Below, piece by piece: positions 1 to 9,262 of a stretch of DNA of 55,032 bases (its first letter is position 1; every line of letters begins with the position of its first letter). The DNA lies in NCBI RefSeq assembly GCF_003284585.1, contig NZ_QKRX01000018.1:1-55032 (forward strand). Reading direction: 5' to 3'. The translations under genes and the position numbers were made by a program. The notes under the pieces are model-generated. The model saw only the letters and a program-made list of their open reading frames with translations, ran no database searches and was not told the DNA's origin. Origin of the DNA: Nitrincola tibetensis. GTDB lineage: Bacteria > Pseudomonadota > Gammaproteobacteria > Pseudomonadales > Balneatricaceae.

Positions 1-1075
1 TACATTGTCACTCAAGGCGGCATAGAGTGCTGCCACTTCGCTTTCCAGTGCAGAGGCTAAATCAGCGGCTTCTGCCGATGCGATAAAGGCTTCGAGAACC
101 GCGATTTTGGCTTCAGCATCAGCAAAAGCGGCTTGCAGTGCTAACACCAACTCCAGCGCTTCATCGCCGTCTAAGGCATTGATTTGATCCTGCAGATTTG
201 CCAACTCAACATTGATGCTAGCGACCGCTTGGTCAAGCTTGTTTTGCATTTGCGTCTGTGCAGCAACCAACGCGCTGTTTAAGCTCGAAACCTCAGCCGC
301 TAGTGCGTCTGCATTGGCAGCATCGCCCGCCGCCGATAAGCTTGCCAACTTGGCAAGATCAGCTTGAGTAGCCGCTAATTGAGCAGCCAAGGCAGATAAG
401 TCAGCCGCTGTTGCACTTTCGGTGTTCAGACCATTAATTTGTGCTTGCAGATCGGCTATAGCGGCATTCAAGGCTGCAGACAGCTCATTGGATACTTGAT
501 CAATATTGGCTTGCAGGCTGGCTTGGAGGGCATTAAGTGAGCTGTTCAATGTCGCTACATTGTCACTCAAGGCGGCATAGAGTGCTGCCACTTCGCTTTC
601 CAGTGCAGAGGCTAAATCAGCGGCTTCTGCCGATGCGATAAAGGCTTCGAGAACCGCGATTTTGGCTTCAGCATCAACAAAGGCGGCTTGCAGTGCTAAC
701 ACCAACTCCAGCGCTTCATCGCCATCTAAGGCATTGATTTGATCCTGCAGATTTGCCAACTCAACATTGATGCTAGCGACCGCTTGGTCAAGCTTGTTTT
801 GCATTTGCGTCTGTGCAGCAACCAACGCGCTGTTTAAGCTCACAACCTCAGACGCTAGCGCGTCTGCATTGGCAGCATCGCCCGCAACCGATAAGCTTGC
901 CAAAGTGGCAAGATCAGCTTGAGTAGCTGCTAATTGAGCAGCTAATTCAGATAAATCAGCAACGGTTGCACTTTCAGTGTTCAAGCCATCAATTTGCGCT
1001 TGCAGATCGGCAATCGCCGCATTCAAGGCAGACGATAGATCGTTGGACACTTGGTCAATATTGGCTTGTAGACTT
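1..1075 (-). repeat. In-phase 555-bp tandem repeats in the surface-protein gene
   Basis: Positions 1-520 align without gaps to 556-1075 (anchors at 1/556, 181/736 and 416/971), a period of exactly 555 bp or 185 codons. The first roughly 285 bp differ at only about three positions; the rest of the unit is more diverged. The second unit runs off the window edge, so the copy number is unknown. Confidence 0.93.
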
Positions 1076-2481
1076 GTTTGCGCTGCCGCCAAGTCATCTG
1101 TCAGTTTTTGAGACAGCGTGGCTATTTGAGCTTGTAAGGTTTCACCGACGGCTTCAGCAACGGTCTTTAATGCGTCAATATCCGCTTCGAGTGCGGAGAT
1201 AGCCGTGTTTAACGAGGCCAACTCGGTAGCTGTTGCCCCAGATGTTGCTTCTAATGCTGCAATTTTTTGCTGTAAAGCATCAATCAAACCGGAAATTTGT
1301 GGAATTGATGGAAAAGACAACACATCAATGCGTTCAATAATGGCATCGACTTGCGCATTTTCAACGGGCTCGCCATTGATTTGAATCGATACACCGCCTG
1401 TTTCATCGGCACCAAAGCCTATTAACGTAAGGTTTGGCGTGGCTAAATAGGCCTCTAACTCTGCTAATTCTGCTTCAGAACTTAATTCAAGTGTTAACGC
1501 ACCGTGACCGGAGACACTCACCAAAGATGCAAGCGCTTTGAATTGTGACAGCGTTAGTACAACCCCTGAGTTCACTTCGATATCAATAATGCCGGAAATG
1601 TTAACGCCAGACAGGTCCAGTGTTCCGTTTTTTACTTCTATCTTGCTGAAGCCTCTGATATCACTGTCAGCGGCAAGTTTAACAACATCGTTGGCATCAG
1701 CAAAATCAAAGACCAGCTTGTTGTTTGAGCCATCTATATTTGTGATTAAAGTGATGGTGCGTGTATCACGACTGCCTGCGGTTACATCGTTGATCTTGAA
1801 GACGACATCATCGTTGGATCCCTTAATATCTCCGACAACTTCAATGCGAGTTGCATTCGGTGCATTAATTTCAAACACATCTTCGTTTTCGGTGCCGACT
1901 AAGCGTATGACAAAAGACTCTGCTTCCACTTGACGTGGATTACCCGGGTTAGGGTCTTGCTCCATGATGTCGGTGGGATCTGTTGGTGTTGGATCTACTG
2001 GTGTTGGATCCATCGGCTCTGGCATCAAAGGTGAACTGGAAGAGCCACTGCTTGAAGAAGTTAAAGCAACACCCGCGAGCAACCCTGCGCCTACAAACAA
2101 AGGTGATATTGAGCTTGTTGCGCTTCCTGCCGAAGCAGTATCAGGCAGCGCCGCACCAGCCTCATCGGAAATGGGTTCATCTGTAGATATTTCTTCTGAG
2201 GCGATAGCAACCTGCGCCGTCAAGTCACCTAAAGTGGCTGGATCAATCATTTCATCCAGATTTAAGACGTCCTCTTCTTCCTCTAATGATTTTTTGATTC
2301 TCTTCAACAGAGCCGTATTTTTCTGGAGCGTGCTCGTGAGTGCCTCATTCTGAGGCTGTGGTGTCAGCCCATCCAATTCTGGTGTTTCTGGGCTCAAAGG
2401 CAGGCTAACATCTGCAAATGCATGCGTATCTTGGTTATTATTATCGATTGAAACATTTAAGCCTTTGTTTTCATTTTCCAT
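1..2481 (-). CDS. Large repetitive coiled-coil surface protein, N-terminal part only
   Basis: An uninterrupted minus-strand reading frame of 827 codons enters from the left edge, so the C-terminus is missing. The start is placed at 2481, where GGAGAG lies 7 nt upstream; an in-frame ATG at 2514 has no visible ribosome-binding site. Regions in order: a polar acidic N-terminus (about residues 1-115); a short hydrophobic Gly/Leu/Val segment (about 117-132) followed by a run of serines; a proline/aspartate linker with repeated DPTPVDPTPTDPT; a domain of about 200 residues rich in beta-forming residues; then an Ala/Leu/Gln-rich heptad-like coiled coil built from 185-residue repeats. This layout fits a cell-surface or secreted adhesin-like protein, but no named family was recognised. 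A sensor kinase/response regulator pair lies immediately upstream on the same strand. Function is inferred only. Confidence 0.75.
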   Translation of the reverse strand, partial: MENENKGLNVSIDNNNQDTHAFADVSLPLSPETPELDGLTPQPQNEALTSTLQKNTALLKRIKKSLEEEEDVLNLDEMIDPATLGDLTAQVAIASEEISTDEPISDEAGAALPDTASAGSATSSISPLFVGAGLLAGVALTSSSSGSSSSPLMPEPMDPTPVDPTPTDPTDIMEQDPNPGNPRQVEAESFVIRLVGTENEDVFEINAPNATRIEVVGDIKGSNDDVVFKINDVTAGSRDTRTITLITNIDGSNNKLVFDFADANDVVKLAADSDIRGFSKIEVKNGTLDLSGVNISGIIDIEVNSGVVLTLSQFKALASLVSVSGHGALTLELSSEAELAELEAYLATPNLTLIGFGADETGGVSIQINGEPVENAQVDAIIERIDVLSFPSIPQISGLIDALQQKIAALEATSGATATELASLNTAISALEADIDALKTVAEAVGETLQAQIATLSQKLTDDLAAAQTSLQANIDQVSNDLSSALNAAIADLQAQIDGLNTESATVADLSELAAQLAATQADLATLASLSVAGDAANADALASEVVSLNSALVAAQTQMQNKLDQAVASINVELANLQDQINALDGDEALELVLALQAAFVDAEAKIAVLEAFIASAEAADLASALESEVAALYAALSDNVATLNSSLNALQASLQANIDQVSNELSAALNAAIADLQAQINGLNTESATAADLSALAAQLAATQADLAKLASLSAAGDAANADALAAEVSSLNSALVAAQTQMQNKLDQAVASINVELANLQDQINALDGDEALELVLALQAAFADAEAKIAVLEAFIASAEAADLASALESEVAALYAALSDNV

Positions 2482-2816
2482 TCGAGCGCTCTCCAAAGAG
2501 TAATTCTTTGTCATAGTAGTGAATATGTTTCGGCACTTTAGATGCACAAAGCTATTAACAGCAGCCGACTAATAGCTTTATGCATCGATCTTCAGCTTAA
2601 CCAAAACAAGCGTTAGTTTGAGTTTTTACATGGCTTTATCAATCTAAAATCGAGGTATGCCATGCTGTTTGACTCTAACAAAGGCGGCCAACAAAGGTAA
2701 TGAATGAAAAATGAACGAGGTTCATTTGAATAGAAAACTGATCTGGATCAATATTTGTTTGAAACAGATCAATCTGTGTTTGACTGGATTTTACTGGATA
2801 CGCCAAGCAGTAAGGA
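2482..2816. other. Non-coding region upstream of the surface-protein gene, rich in inverted repeats
   Basis: No credible gene lies here. Besides the long inverted repeat at 2541-2586, it holds a perfect 8-bp inverted repeat with 3-nt spacer at 2709-2727 (AAATGAAC/GTTCATTT) and a CAGAT-CA-ATCTG dyad at 2765-2776. These are candidate operators for the adjacent OmpR-type regulator or for another factor. No convincing terminator with a U-tract follows the regulator gene. Confidence 0.5.
2541..2586. promoter_or_regulatory. 17-bp-arm inverted repeat upstream of the surface-protein gene
   Basis: The arms 2541-2557 and 2570-2586 are complementary at 16 of 17 positions (core AAAGCTATTA/TAATAGCTTT, one C/A mismatch) around a 12-nt spacer. 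It ends about 60 bp upstream of the start codon at 2481. No T-run follows on either strand, so a classical terminator is unlikely. An operator or a 5'-UTR hairpin is more plausible. Confidence 0.6.
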
Positions 2817-3548
2817 TCAGCTCGAACGCTCTTTTTGGCCCATCCGATACCCTGCTCCGGAGACCGTCACCAATGGACTGATACCACAGTGTTTGATAAA
2901 TTTTTTACGGATACGGTAGACCAAAGCGTTCACTGACTCGACACAAGTTAAACGAGCGGACTCAGGCAAGCCTTCGATAATTTCATCTCGTGTGACCACC
3001 GAACCATTGGCGCGTAACAAATAGAGCAACAATTGGTACTCTCCCTGGGTCAACGACATTTCACCCGCTTGATTATGCTGAACTCTTTGCGTCTTTGTAC
3101 ACAAATACCAGCCGTCAAATAAAGGATACTGATTAATGGCTTTTGTATCCTGAGATCCAGATAAACTCGGTTGTGTATGCCGATCCTGACGAACAAGCGC
3201 ATTGCGCACTTGCATCTCTAGCTCCAACAAACCAAAAGGTTTAGTGATAAAAACATCTGCTCCCTTTTCAAAACAGTCGAGCCTGACTGTATTCCCTTGT
3301 CGACCAGACACAATAAAGACAAGTATATTATGTTGCTGACGCATGGAGCAGAGCAACTCAATCCCATCTGCATCGGGTAAATTCAAATCCATGATGATTA
3401 AGTCAAATTGAGAGTTGACTAGCTGCTCAGAAAACGCGTGCCCAGTGTGTGTAACCGTAACCTCGTATCCATAATTCTGTAAAAACTCACTGACGATCTC
3501 AGTCAGATTAAGATCATCTTCTAATAAAAGAATACGTTTACCCAGCAT
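2817..3548 (-). CDS. OmpR/PhoB-family response regulator
   Basis: 243 residues, the usual length. The receiver domain (about 4-120) has the acidic pair Asp11/Asp12, phosphoacceptor Asp54 in IIMDLNLPD, and the Lys of ITKPF. A C-terminal winged-helix DNA-binding domain (about 145-238) contains LTQGEYQLLLYLL and the recognition-helix region VESVNALVYRIRKKF. It lies 21 nt downstream of the sensor kinase gene and is presumably co-transcribed with it. The next gene downstream is the large surface protein, a possible target (inference). Confidence 0.93.
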   Translation of the reverse strand: MLGKRILLLEDDLNLTEIVSEFLQNYGYEVTVTHTGHAFSEQLVNSQFDLIIMDLNLPDADGIELLCSMRQQHNILVFIVSGRQGNTVRLDCFEKGADVFITKPFGLLELEMQVRNALVRQDRHTQPSLSGSQDTKAINQYPLFDGWYLCTKTQRVQHNQAGEMSLTQGEYQLLLYLLRANGSVVTRDEIIEGLPESARLTCVESVNALVYRIRKKFIKHCGISPLVTVSGAGYRMGQKERSS

Positions 3549-3569
3549 TCATACAACCTTATTATTTTT

Positions 3570-5249
3570 TCATTCTAGGGGGAGCCATAGCTTGAACTCA
3601 CTGCCCTTTCCTTCGGCACTAATCAATTCAATGCGTCCGTTATGTAAGTGTACGATTCGCTGAACAATATACAAGCCCAATCCAAAACCAGACACACCTT
3701 CAACGACACCTCTTTGATATTTACCAAAAATCGTTGGCTGCTGTTCGAGCGGTATTCCGATACCTTGATCTTTCACCCTAAACAACACGCCTTGTTCAAA
3801 CGAGCTAGCACCCAGTTGCAGCGTACCCCCTTGTGGGGAGTATTTAACAGCGTTATCTACGAGATTATTAAGTGCAATCAACAGTAACTGTTTATCACCT
3901 AAAAATTTTTTTGATTCAACTTGAATGTCAATCATAAAACTCTTTGAACAAATAGTGTCTGCATAGGCTTTAAGTGAGCGCATCACCTCTTCAGTTTCAA
4001 TCCATTCAGAATGTTGACGCCACGCAGAGTTTTCAAATCGATCCTGCACCAGTGCATTGTTCACCAACTCAATCAGTTGTGAGGTCGCCTGACTTTGTTT
4101 CTTCAAGGTCTTTGCTTTTTGCTCAGGATCTGTTTGAAGAGCAAGAAGCTCAAAACCTGTTTGAATTACGGTGAGTGGTGTTCTAAACTCGTGTGTTACC
4201 ATGCGCATAAACTGCTGCTGTTCTAGTCGTGCTTCATGTTCCTCCTTGAGTGCATTTTCTAGTTTAAGGCGCGTAAGATTGAGCGCCGCTACCAACTCCG
4301 TCTTTTCGTTTACCTTTTCCTTCAGTAACAAGTCTTGTTTTGAAAGCTCATTATTCAGTTTTTTCAGGTGTTTATTCCAGTATAAAAATAACACTAGGCA
4401 AAGAATGAAGAAAAAGCTCGTTTTAAAGGCCAAACTATAGTCTATACCTTGGTAGACACTAATCGACACATGACGATTCAATGCCTCTTGAATCTCTTGA
4501 GGAGTAAGACTTGCCACTCCTAAATCCAATATTTCTCTAAGTTCTGGTTCTGACTGAAGAACACCGATTCTGAAATTATTATCAAAATTAGGCAGCAAGC
4601 CCGACACCTTTAAATTAAACAAGCCTTGCTGGCGGATCGTAAAGGCGGCCATAGTTAACGAACGAATGGTCATATCTGCTTTTTTCTGCTCAACCATCGC
4701 CACCGCGTCACGTTCAGTATCGACCACTTTGAGAGCTAAGTTAGGATAGGTACGTCGAACAAACTCTTCAATACTGGTCCCTTTTGGCAACACAACGACT
4801 TTATCCACTAAACCTGCTGGATTAGGGATGTACTCATGGTTTTGATGTGTAATAAAAACATTCGGGTCATTGAAGTAAGGTTCTGTGAATAACAACCACT
4901 GGCTGCGCGCTTCCGTTTTATTTAAAAACGCCAAAATATGGCAATCACCTGCTTGTGCTGCTTGTAGGCTGTGATTCCAATCATCTGTTGGGTAAACGCT
5001 GAGTTCAACATCAACACGCTGCGCGACTAATCGGATAAGATCAGCCGCAATACCGACAAAATCACCATTGGGCAAAAGGCGCTCATAAGGCTCCCAATCC
5101 GGGTCAACGCACATTTTGACGGGCCCCAGTTCGGCTAAATACGCCCGCTGCTGCTCATTTAAAACCACATCAGCCATGGCTGAAAAAGACAGACTTAAAC
5201 TAAAAAAAATCAAACAGAAAAACTTAATAAAAGAGCAGATATTCTGCAT
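3570..5249 (-). CDS. Membrane sensor histidine kinase with periplasmic substrate-binding-protein domain
   Basis: 559 residues. Order: N-terminal signal/membrane segment (about 8-26); periplasmic domain of the extracellular solute-binding family 3 type (about 38-265, with VKMCVDPDWEPYE and FVGIAADLIRLVA); one transmembrane helix (about 277-295, SFFFILCLVLFLYW); a coiled coil; a HisKA domain with phosphoacceptor His353 in VTHEFRTPLTV; and a HATPase_c domain with N box LIALNNLVDNAVKYSP and G boxes DQGIGIP and GFGLGLYIV. Solute-binding sensor domains are known from BvgS/EvgS-type kinases and suggest a small-molecule ligand, not identifiable here. It is paired with the downstream response regulator. 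Confidence 0.92.
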   Translation of the reverse strand: MQNICSFIKFFCLIFFSLSLSFSAMADVVLNEQQRAYLAELGPVKMCVDPDWEPYERLLPNGDFVGIAADLIRLVAQRVDVELSVYPTDDWNHSLQAAQAGDCHILAFLNKTEARSQWLLFTEPYFNDPNVFITHQNHEYIPNPAGLVDKVVVLPKGTSIEEFVRRTYPNLALKVVDTERDAVAMVEQKKADMTIRSLTMAAFTIRQQGLFNLKVSGLLPNFDNNFRIGVLQSEPELREILDLGVASLTPQEIQEALNRHVSISVYQGIDYSLAFKTSFFFILCLVLFLYWNKHLKKLNNELSKQDLLLKEKVNEKTELVAALNLTRLKLENALKEEHEARLEQQQFMRMVTHEFRTPLTVIQTGFELLALQTDPEQKAKTLKKQSQATSQLIELVNNALVQDRFENSAWRQHSEWIETEEVMRSLKAYADTICSKSFMIDIQVESKKFLGDKQLLLIALNNLVDNAVKYSPQGGTLQLGASSFEQGVLFRVKDQGIGIPLEQQPTIFGKYQRGVVEGVSGFGLGLYIVQRIVHLHNGRIELISAEGKGSEFKLWLPLE

Positions 5250-5274
5250 TGTTATGGCATCTCAGCATCAATAA

Positions 5275-5304
5275 AAAAGGCACCTAATTTAGTAGGTGCC
5301 TTTT
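5275..5304 (-). terminator. Rho-independent terminator after malate synthase gene
   Basis: A perfect 12-bp stem (AAAAGGCACCTA/TAGGTGCCTTTT) with a 6-nt loop, T-rich on both sides, lies 27 bp beyond the glcB stop codon. It separates glcB from the sensor kinase transcript. Confidence 0.9.
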
Positions 5305-5330
5305 ATTATACAGCTTTAATCTGAATTAAA

Positions 5331-7508
5331 TTATTTAGCCAGTGCTTTTGCCTCAATACGACGACGGTGCAATACAGGCTCAGTGTAACCATTTGGCTGC
5401 TTGCGTCCTTCAAACACCAACTCACAGGCGGCTTTAAAGGCAACGCTCTTGTCAAAGTCCGCAGCCATTGGCTGGTAAAGAGGATCATTGGCATTTTGAC
5501 CATCTACTACCTTCGCCATGCGCTTCATGGTTTCCATGACCTGCTCGGTAGAACAAATATCATGATGTAACCAGTTCGCAATATGTTGGCTGGAAATCCG
5601 CAGTGTTGCGCGGTCTTCCATTAAGCCCACATTGTTGATGTCTGGTACTTTTGAACAGCCAACGCCTTGATCTACCCAACGAACAACGTAACCCAAAATA
5701 CCCTGTGCGTTATTGTCTAACTCTTGCTGAATTTCTTCAGCTGACCAGTTCGGAGTCTCTGCCACAGGAATCGTTAAAATATCGTCCAAGCTCGCACGTG
5801 CACGTAACTTCAACTCTTCCTGACGCGCAAACACATCCACTTTATGATAATGCATCGCGTGCAAGGTAGCCGCCGTCGGCGAGGGCACCCATGCTGTATT
5901 CGCACCGGATAAAGGATGGGCGATTTTTTGCTCTAACATATTGGCCATCAGATCTGGCATGGCCCACATGCCTTTACCGATTTGAGCACGACCTTGCAAA
6001 CCACAAAGCAAGCCATTATCAACGTTCCAGTCTTCATAGGCTTTAATCCATGGCGTAGCCTTAATGTCATTTTTACGCAACATCGGACCTGCTTCCATCG
6101 AAGTGTGCATTTCATCACCGGTACGATCCAAGAAGCCCGTGTTAATAAAGACAACACGTTCTTTCGCCGCACGAATACACTCTTTCAAGTTAACGGTGGT
6201 GCGACGCTCTTCATCCATGATGCCCATTTTCAGGGTGAAACGCTCAAGACCCAAGGCATCCTCAATACGTGCGAAAAGCTCATTCGCAAAGGCCACTTCT
6301 TCTGGGCCATGCATTTTTGGCTTAACGATGTACATAGAGCCCGTTACGCTGTTTTTAAACTTACCCAATCCTTTGACATCGTGAATGGAAATGAGCGATG
6401 TTACGAGACCATCCATGATACCTTCTGGAATTTCGTTACCATCTTTATCCAAAATCGCATTGATCGTCATCAGGTGGCCGACATTACGCACAAACATCAA
6501 ACTGCGGCCTTTTAGCGTCACGGTTTGACCATCAACCCCTTTATATTCACGATCCGGATTCATTTCCCGGACAAAGGTGCGACCGTTTTTCTCAATGCTC
6601 TCGGTCAAGGTACCCTTCATCAAGCCTAACCAGTTACGATAGACCTGAACCTTGTCGTCAGCATCAACCGCTGCAATTGAATCTTCGCAATCCATGATTG
6701 TCGAGAGAGCGGACTCCATCAGAATGTCTTTAATACTAGCGCTGTCGGCTTTACCTATGACACTGTTCGCATCAAATTGAATTTCGAAATGCAGACCATT
6801 ATGGCGCAATACGATGGCTGAAGGCTGTGATGCATCTCCCAAGTAGCCAACGAGCTGATCTGGATTTTTAAGAGCAACGGTTTCACCCGTTAGTAAGGTC
6901 ACCTGCAGAGCTCCTTCTACTATGGCATAGCCTTTTGCTCCGACGTGCGAACTTTCAGCCAGCGGGGCAGAGTCGTCCAAAAACTGACGCGCAAACGCTA
7001 CCACTTTTTCACCACGAACAGGGTTGTACGCTTGGCCTTTTTCGGCCCCGCCCTCTTCGCTGATTGCATCTGTTCCATACAGCGCATCGTATAGACTTCC
7101 CCAACGCGCATTGGCGGCATTCAGGGCATAGCGCGCATTCATAACTGGAACAACTAGCTGAGGACCAGCCAAGGTTGCCATTTCTGGATCAACATTGGTG
7201 GTGGTCGCCGTAAAATCTTCACCTTCTGGCAATAAATAGCCAATTTCAGATAGAAAGGCTTTGTATTCGGTCATACTCAAAAGATGACCTTTGCGAGCGG
7301 AGTACCACTCATCAAGCTGCGCTTGGATGGCATCACGCTTTGCCAGAAGCTCGCGGTTTTTAGGCGCTAAATCGTGGATAATCTCATCGAAGGCTTTCCA
7401 GAAAGCAGCTTGATCGACGCCTGTACCGGGTAACGCTTCATTATTGATAAAATCATAAAGTGTTTCTGCTACCTGCAGATTTTCAACCTGAATTCGTTGC
7501 TGACTCAT
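5331..7508 (-). CDS. glcB: Malate synthase G
   Basis: 725 residues, the normal length of isoform G. The enzyme condenses acetyl-CoA and glyoxylate to malate in the cytoplasm, in the glyoxylate bypass and in glycolate use. Family signatures visible: [65 protein letters not shown] and [16 protein letters not shown]. It is transcribed alone, diverging from a LysR gene 134 bp away and followed by a strong terminator. No isocitrate lyase is in the window. Control by the divergent LysR regulator is possible but unproven. Confidence 0.97.
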   Translation of the reverse strand: MSQQRIQVENLQVAETLYDFINNEALPGTGVDQAAFWKAFDEIIHDLAPKNRELLAKRDAIQAQLDEWYSARKGHLLSMTEYKAFLSEIGYLLPEGEDFTATTTNVDPEMATLAGPQLVVPVMNARYALNAANARWGSLYDALYGTDAISEEGGAEKGQAYNPVRGEKVVAFARQFLDDSAPLAESSHVGAKGYAIVEGALQVTLLTGETVALKNPDQLVGYLGDASQPSAIVLRHNGLHFEIQFDANSVIGKADSASIKDILMESALSTIMDCEDSIAAVDADDKVQVYRNWLGLMKGTLTESIEKNGRTFVREMNPDREYKGVDGQTVTLKGRSLMFVRNVGHLMTINAILDKDGNEIPEGIMDGLVTSLISIHDVKGLGKFKNSVTGSMYIVKPKMHGPEEVAFANELFARIEDALGLERFTLKMGIMDEERRTTVNLKECIRAAKERVVFINTGFLDRTGDEMHTSMEAGPMLRKNDIKATPWIKAYEDWNVDNGLLCGLQGRAQIGKGMWAMPDLMANMLEQKIAHPLSGANTAWVPSPTAATLHAMHYHKVDVFARQEELKLRARASLDDILTIPVAETPNWSAEEIQQELDNNAQGILGYVVRWVDQGVGCSKVPDINNVGLMEDRATLRISSQHIANWLHHDICSTEQVMETMKRMAKVVDGQNANDPLYQPMAADFDKSVAFKAACELVFEGRKQPNGYTEPVLHRRRIEAKALAK

Positions 7509-7642
7509 GGATAACGCCTCTTATTTTCATACAGTAGGTAAGGATAACACTGTATTAGGATTTTCTTTCATTCGATACTATAAAAAGGCAGTATACTATT
7601 GAATAGCAATTTTTTATTTTCTGTCGATACCTGAGGTATTGA

Positions 7643-8548
7643 GTGGACCGATATACCGAACTTCGCACCTTTGCATTAGTGGCTGAGCATGGCAGCTTTG
7701 CTGCAGCCTCCGTTGTTGAAGGTGTCACGCCGATTATCATGGGGCGGCGCTTAGATGCCTTGGAGAAACGCCTAGGTGTCAAACTCATGCATCGTTCGAC
7801 CCGTGGCCTTAAACTCACCGACCTAGGCGAGCAGTTTTTAGAGGGCGCTCAGCAACTGCTTAAGCAGTTCGACACGCTTGAATCAGGCATTACGGCCAAT
7901 CGTCATAATGTCAGAGGGCATCTAGTGGTGTCGGCACCGGCCGGATTCGGTCGTAAACACGTAGCACCGCATGGCCCTGCCTTTCAAGCCTTATATCCGG
8001 ACGTGCGCATTTCATTTAACCTGACGGACAGCGTGATAGACTTGGTACGCGAAGGCTATGACCTTGCTATTCGTATTGGCGCGGTTGAAGACCCAAACTA
8101 TGTGCCCGTGCAACTCTACCCCAATAAGCGCGTTCTCTGTGCATCTCCTCTTTATCTTGAACGCCACGGCGTCCCTCAGACTCTGGAGGACTTAGCCGAG
8201 CATAACTGTTTGGCATTCAATCTAATGGGTGGGCAACATCGGGGTTGGAGTTTTATTCGCGACAATAAACGTGTCACCATCAAAGTCTCTGGCAACCTAG
8301 ACTGCAATGACAGTGAACTGCTCTATGATTGGGTTAAACTCGGACTGGGCATCAGTTGGCGTTCTACTTGGGAAATCCAAAAAGAACTGAACTCCGGCGA
8401 ACTCGTTACCTTTTTAGATGAGTATGCAATGCCTGAATACAATATTCAGGCGGTGTATCCTGAGCAGCGTTTTTTACCCGCTAAGATTGCCTACTTTATT
8501 GATTTCTTAAAGCGCACCTACAATGAGCCCGGTTATTGGGAAAGTTAG
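7643..8548 (+). CDS. LysR-family transcriptional regulator
   Basis: 301 residues, starting at GTG 7643 with CTGAGGTATT upstream as a ribosome-binding site. The N-terminal winged helix-turn-helix (about 3-62) has FALVAEHGSFAAAS and LEKRLGVKLMHRSTRGLKLTDLGE. The C-terminal half is a periplasmic-binding-protein-like effector domain with VREGYDLAIRIG, typical of the CrgA/DsdC-like subgroup. It diverges from glcB. The 134-bp intergenic region has a directly repeated ATACTAT that could mark regulator binding. Its target and effector cannot be read from sequence. Confidence 0.92.
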   Translation: MDRYTELRTFALVAEHGSFAAASVVEGVTPIIMGRRLDALEKRLGVKLMHRSTRGLKLTDLGEQFLEGAQQLLKQFDTLESGITANRHNVRGHLVVSAPAGFGRKHVAPHGPAFQALYPDVRISFNLTDSVIDLVREGYDLAIRIGAVEDPNYVPVQLYPNKRVLCASPLYLERHGVPQTLEDLAEHNCLAFNLMGGQHRGWSFIRDNKRVTIKVSGNLDCNDSELLYDWVKLGLGISWRSTWEIQKELNSGELVTFLDEYAMPEYNIQAVYPEQRFLPAKIAYFIDFLKRTYNEPGYWES

Positions 8549-8574
8549 CCACCGTCATGTAAACACTTGAGTCT

Positions 8575-8898
8575 TCAACGCTTTAGGTACTGCAATTTAC
8601 CAGCTTTGCCATCCCAGTCGGCCGCATCAGGCGCCGCTGCTTTGTAGTCGGTGATGTTGGGCCAAATTTCTGCAAGCTCAGCATTCAATTGGACAAACTC
8701 CAATTGATCATCCGGCAAATCATCTTCTGAGAAAATGGCTTTCGCTGGACATTCAGGTTCACAAAGTCCGCAGTCGATACACTCATCTGGATGAATCACC
8801 AGAAAATTAGGCCCCTCGTAGAAACAGTCAACTGGGCAGACCGCAACACAATCTGTGTACTTACATAAGATACAGTTTTCAGTTACGACAAACGCCAT
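8575..8898 (-). CDS. fdxA: Seven-iron ferredoxin (3Fe-4S/4Fe-4S)
   Basis: 107 residues, matching FdxA. Two cysteine clusters are visible: [17 protein letters not shown] near the N-terminus and [16 protein letters not shown] around residue 40-55, the arrangement that binds one [3Fe-4S] and one [4Fe-4S] cluster. The long acidic C-terminal tail is typical of the Azotobacter-type ferredoxin I family. It is a soluble electron carrier with unspecified partners here. It converges with the LysR gene, separated by 26 bp with no obvious terminator. Confidence 0.96.
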   Translation of the reverse strand: MAFVVTENCILCKYTDCVAVCPVDCFYEGPNFLVIHPDECIDCGLCEPECPAKAIFSEDDLPDDQLEFVQLNAELAEIWPNITDYKAAAPDAADWDGKAGKLQYLKR

Positions 8899-9262
8899 TT
8901 ATAACACTCCAATGAATCGCTGAAATCATATTGCATAGACTGTTGAACTTTAGCACACTTTACCTACTTGAGCCTCTGGCACCTGTCATTTTACTGAAGA
9001 ATACAAACGTCGCCTACCGAGGACTTAAAGCTCCTTCAACGCTAAATATGAAGACCGCGAATTGAAGAAAAAAGTTGGCCTAGTGTAACTGCACTGTTAA
9101 GATTCTCTTTGAAGGGCTAACTGGAATATTTACAATCTTCTATAGTTACTCTATTCACTTTGGATCGTTCATTACAGGAGGTACGCGGCCATCTGAGTTG
9201 TCGGCTGTGCGAGATTTTCTTTTGCAATCTCGAACGTGTCAACCCTACTTACGCGTAACATT
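8899..9262. other. Intergenic region between divergent fdxA and dioxygenase genes
   Basis: About 360 bp without a convincing gene, presumably holding promoters for both neighbours. An AGGAGG at about 9176 resembles a strong ribosome-binding site but opens no useful frame. A 7-bp inverted repeat CGAGATT/AATCTCG lies at 9210-9232, just before the alternative GTG start at 9236. Confidence 0.4.

Noticed and set aside
1538-2353. Plus-strand frames over the surface-protein gene
   Set aside because: They are antisense shadows of the long minus-strand frame, whose repeat phase and ribosome-binding site are convincing.
5982-6515. 177-codon plus-strand frame
   Set aside because: Lies wholly inside glcB on the opposite strand; no ribosome-binding site or domain.
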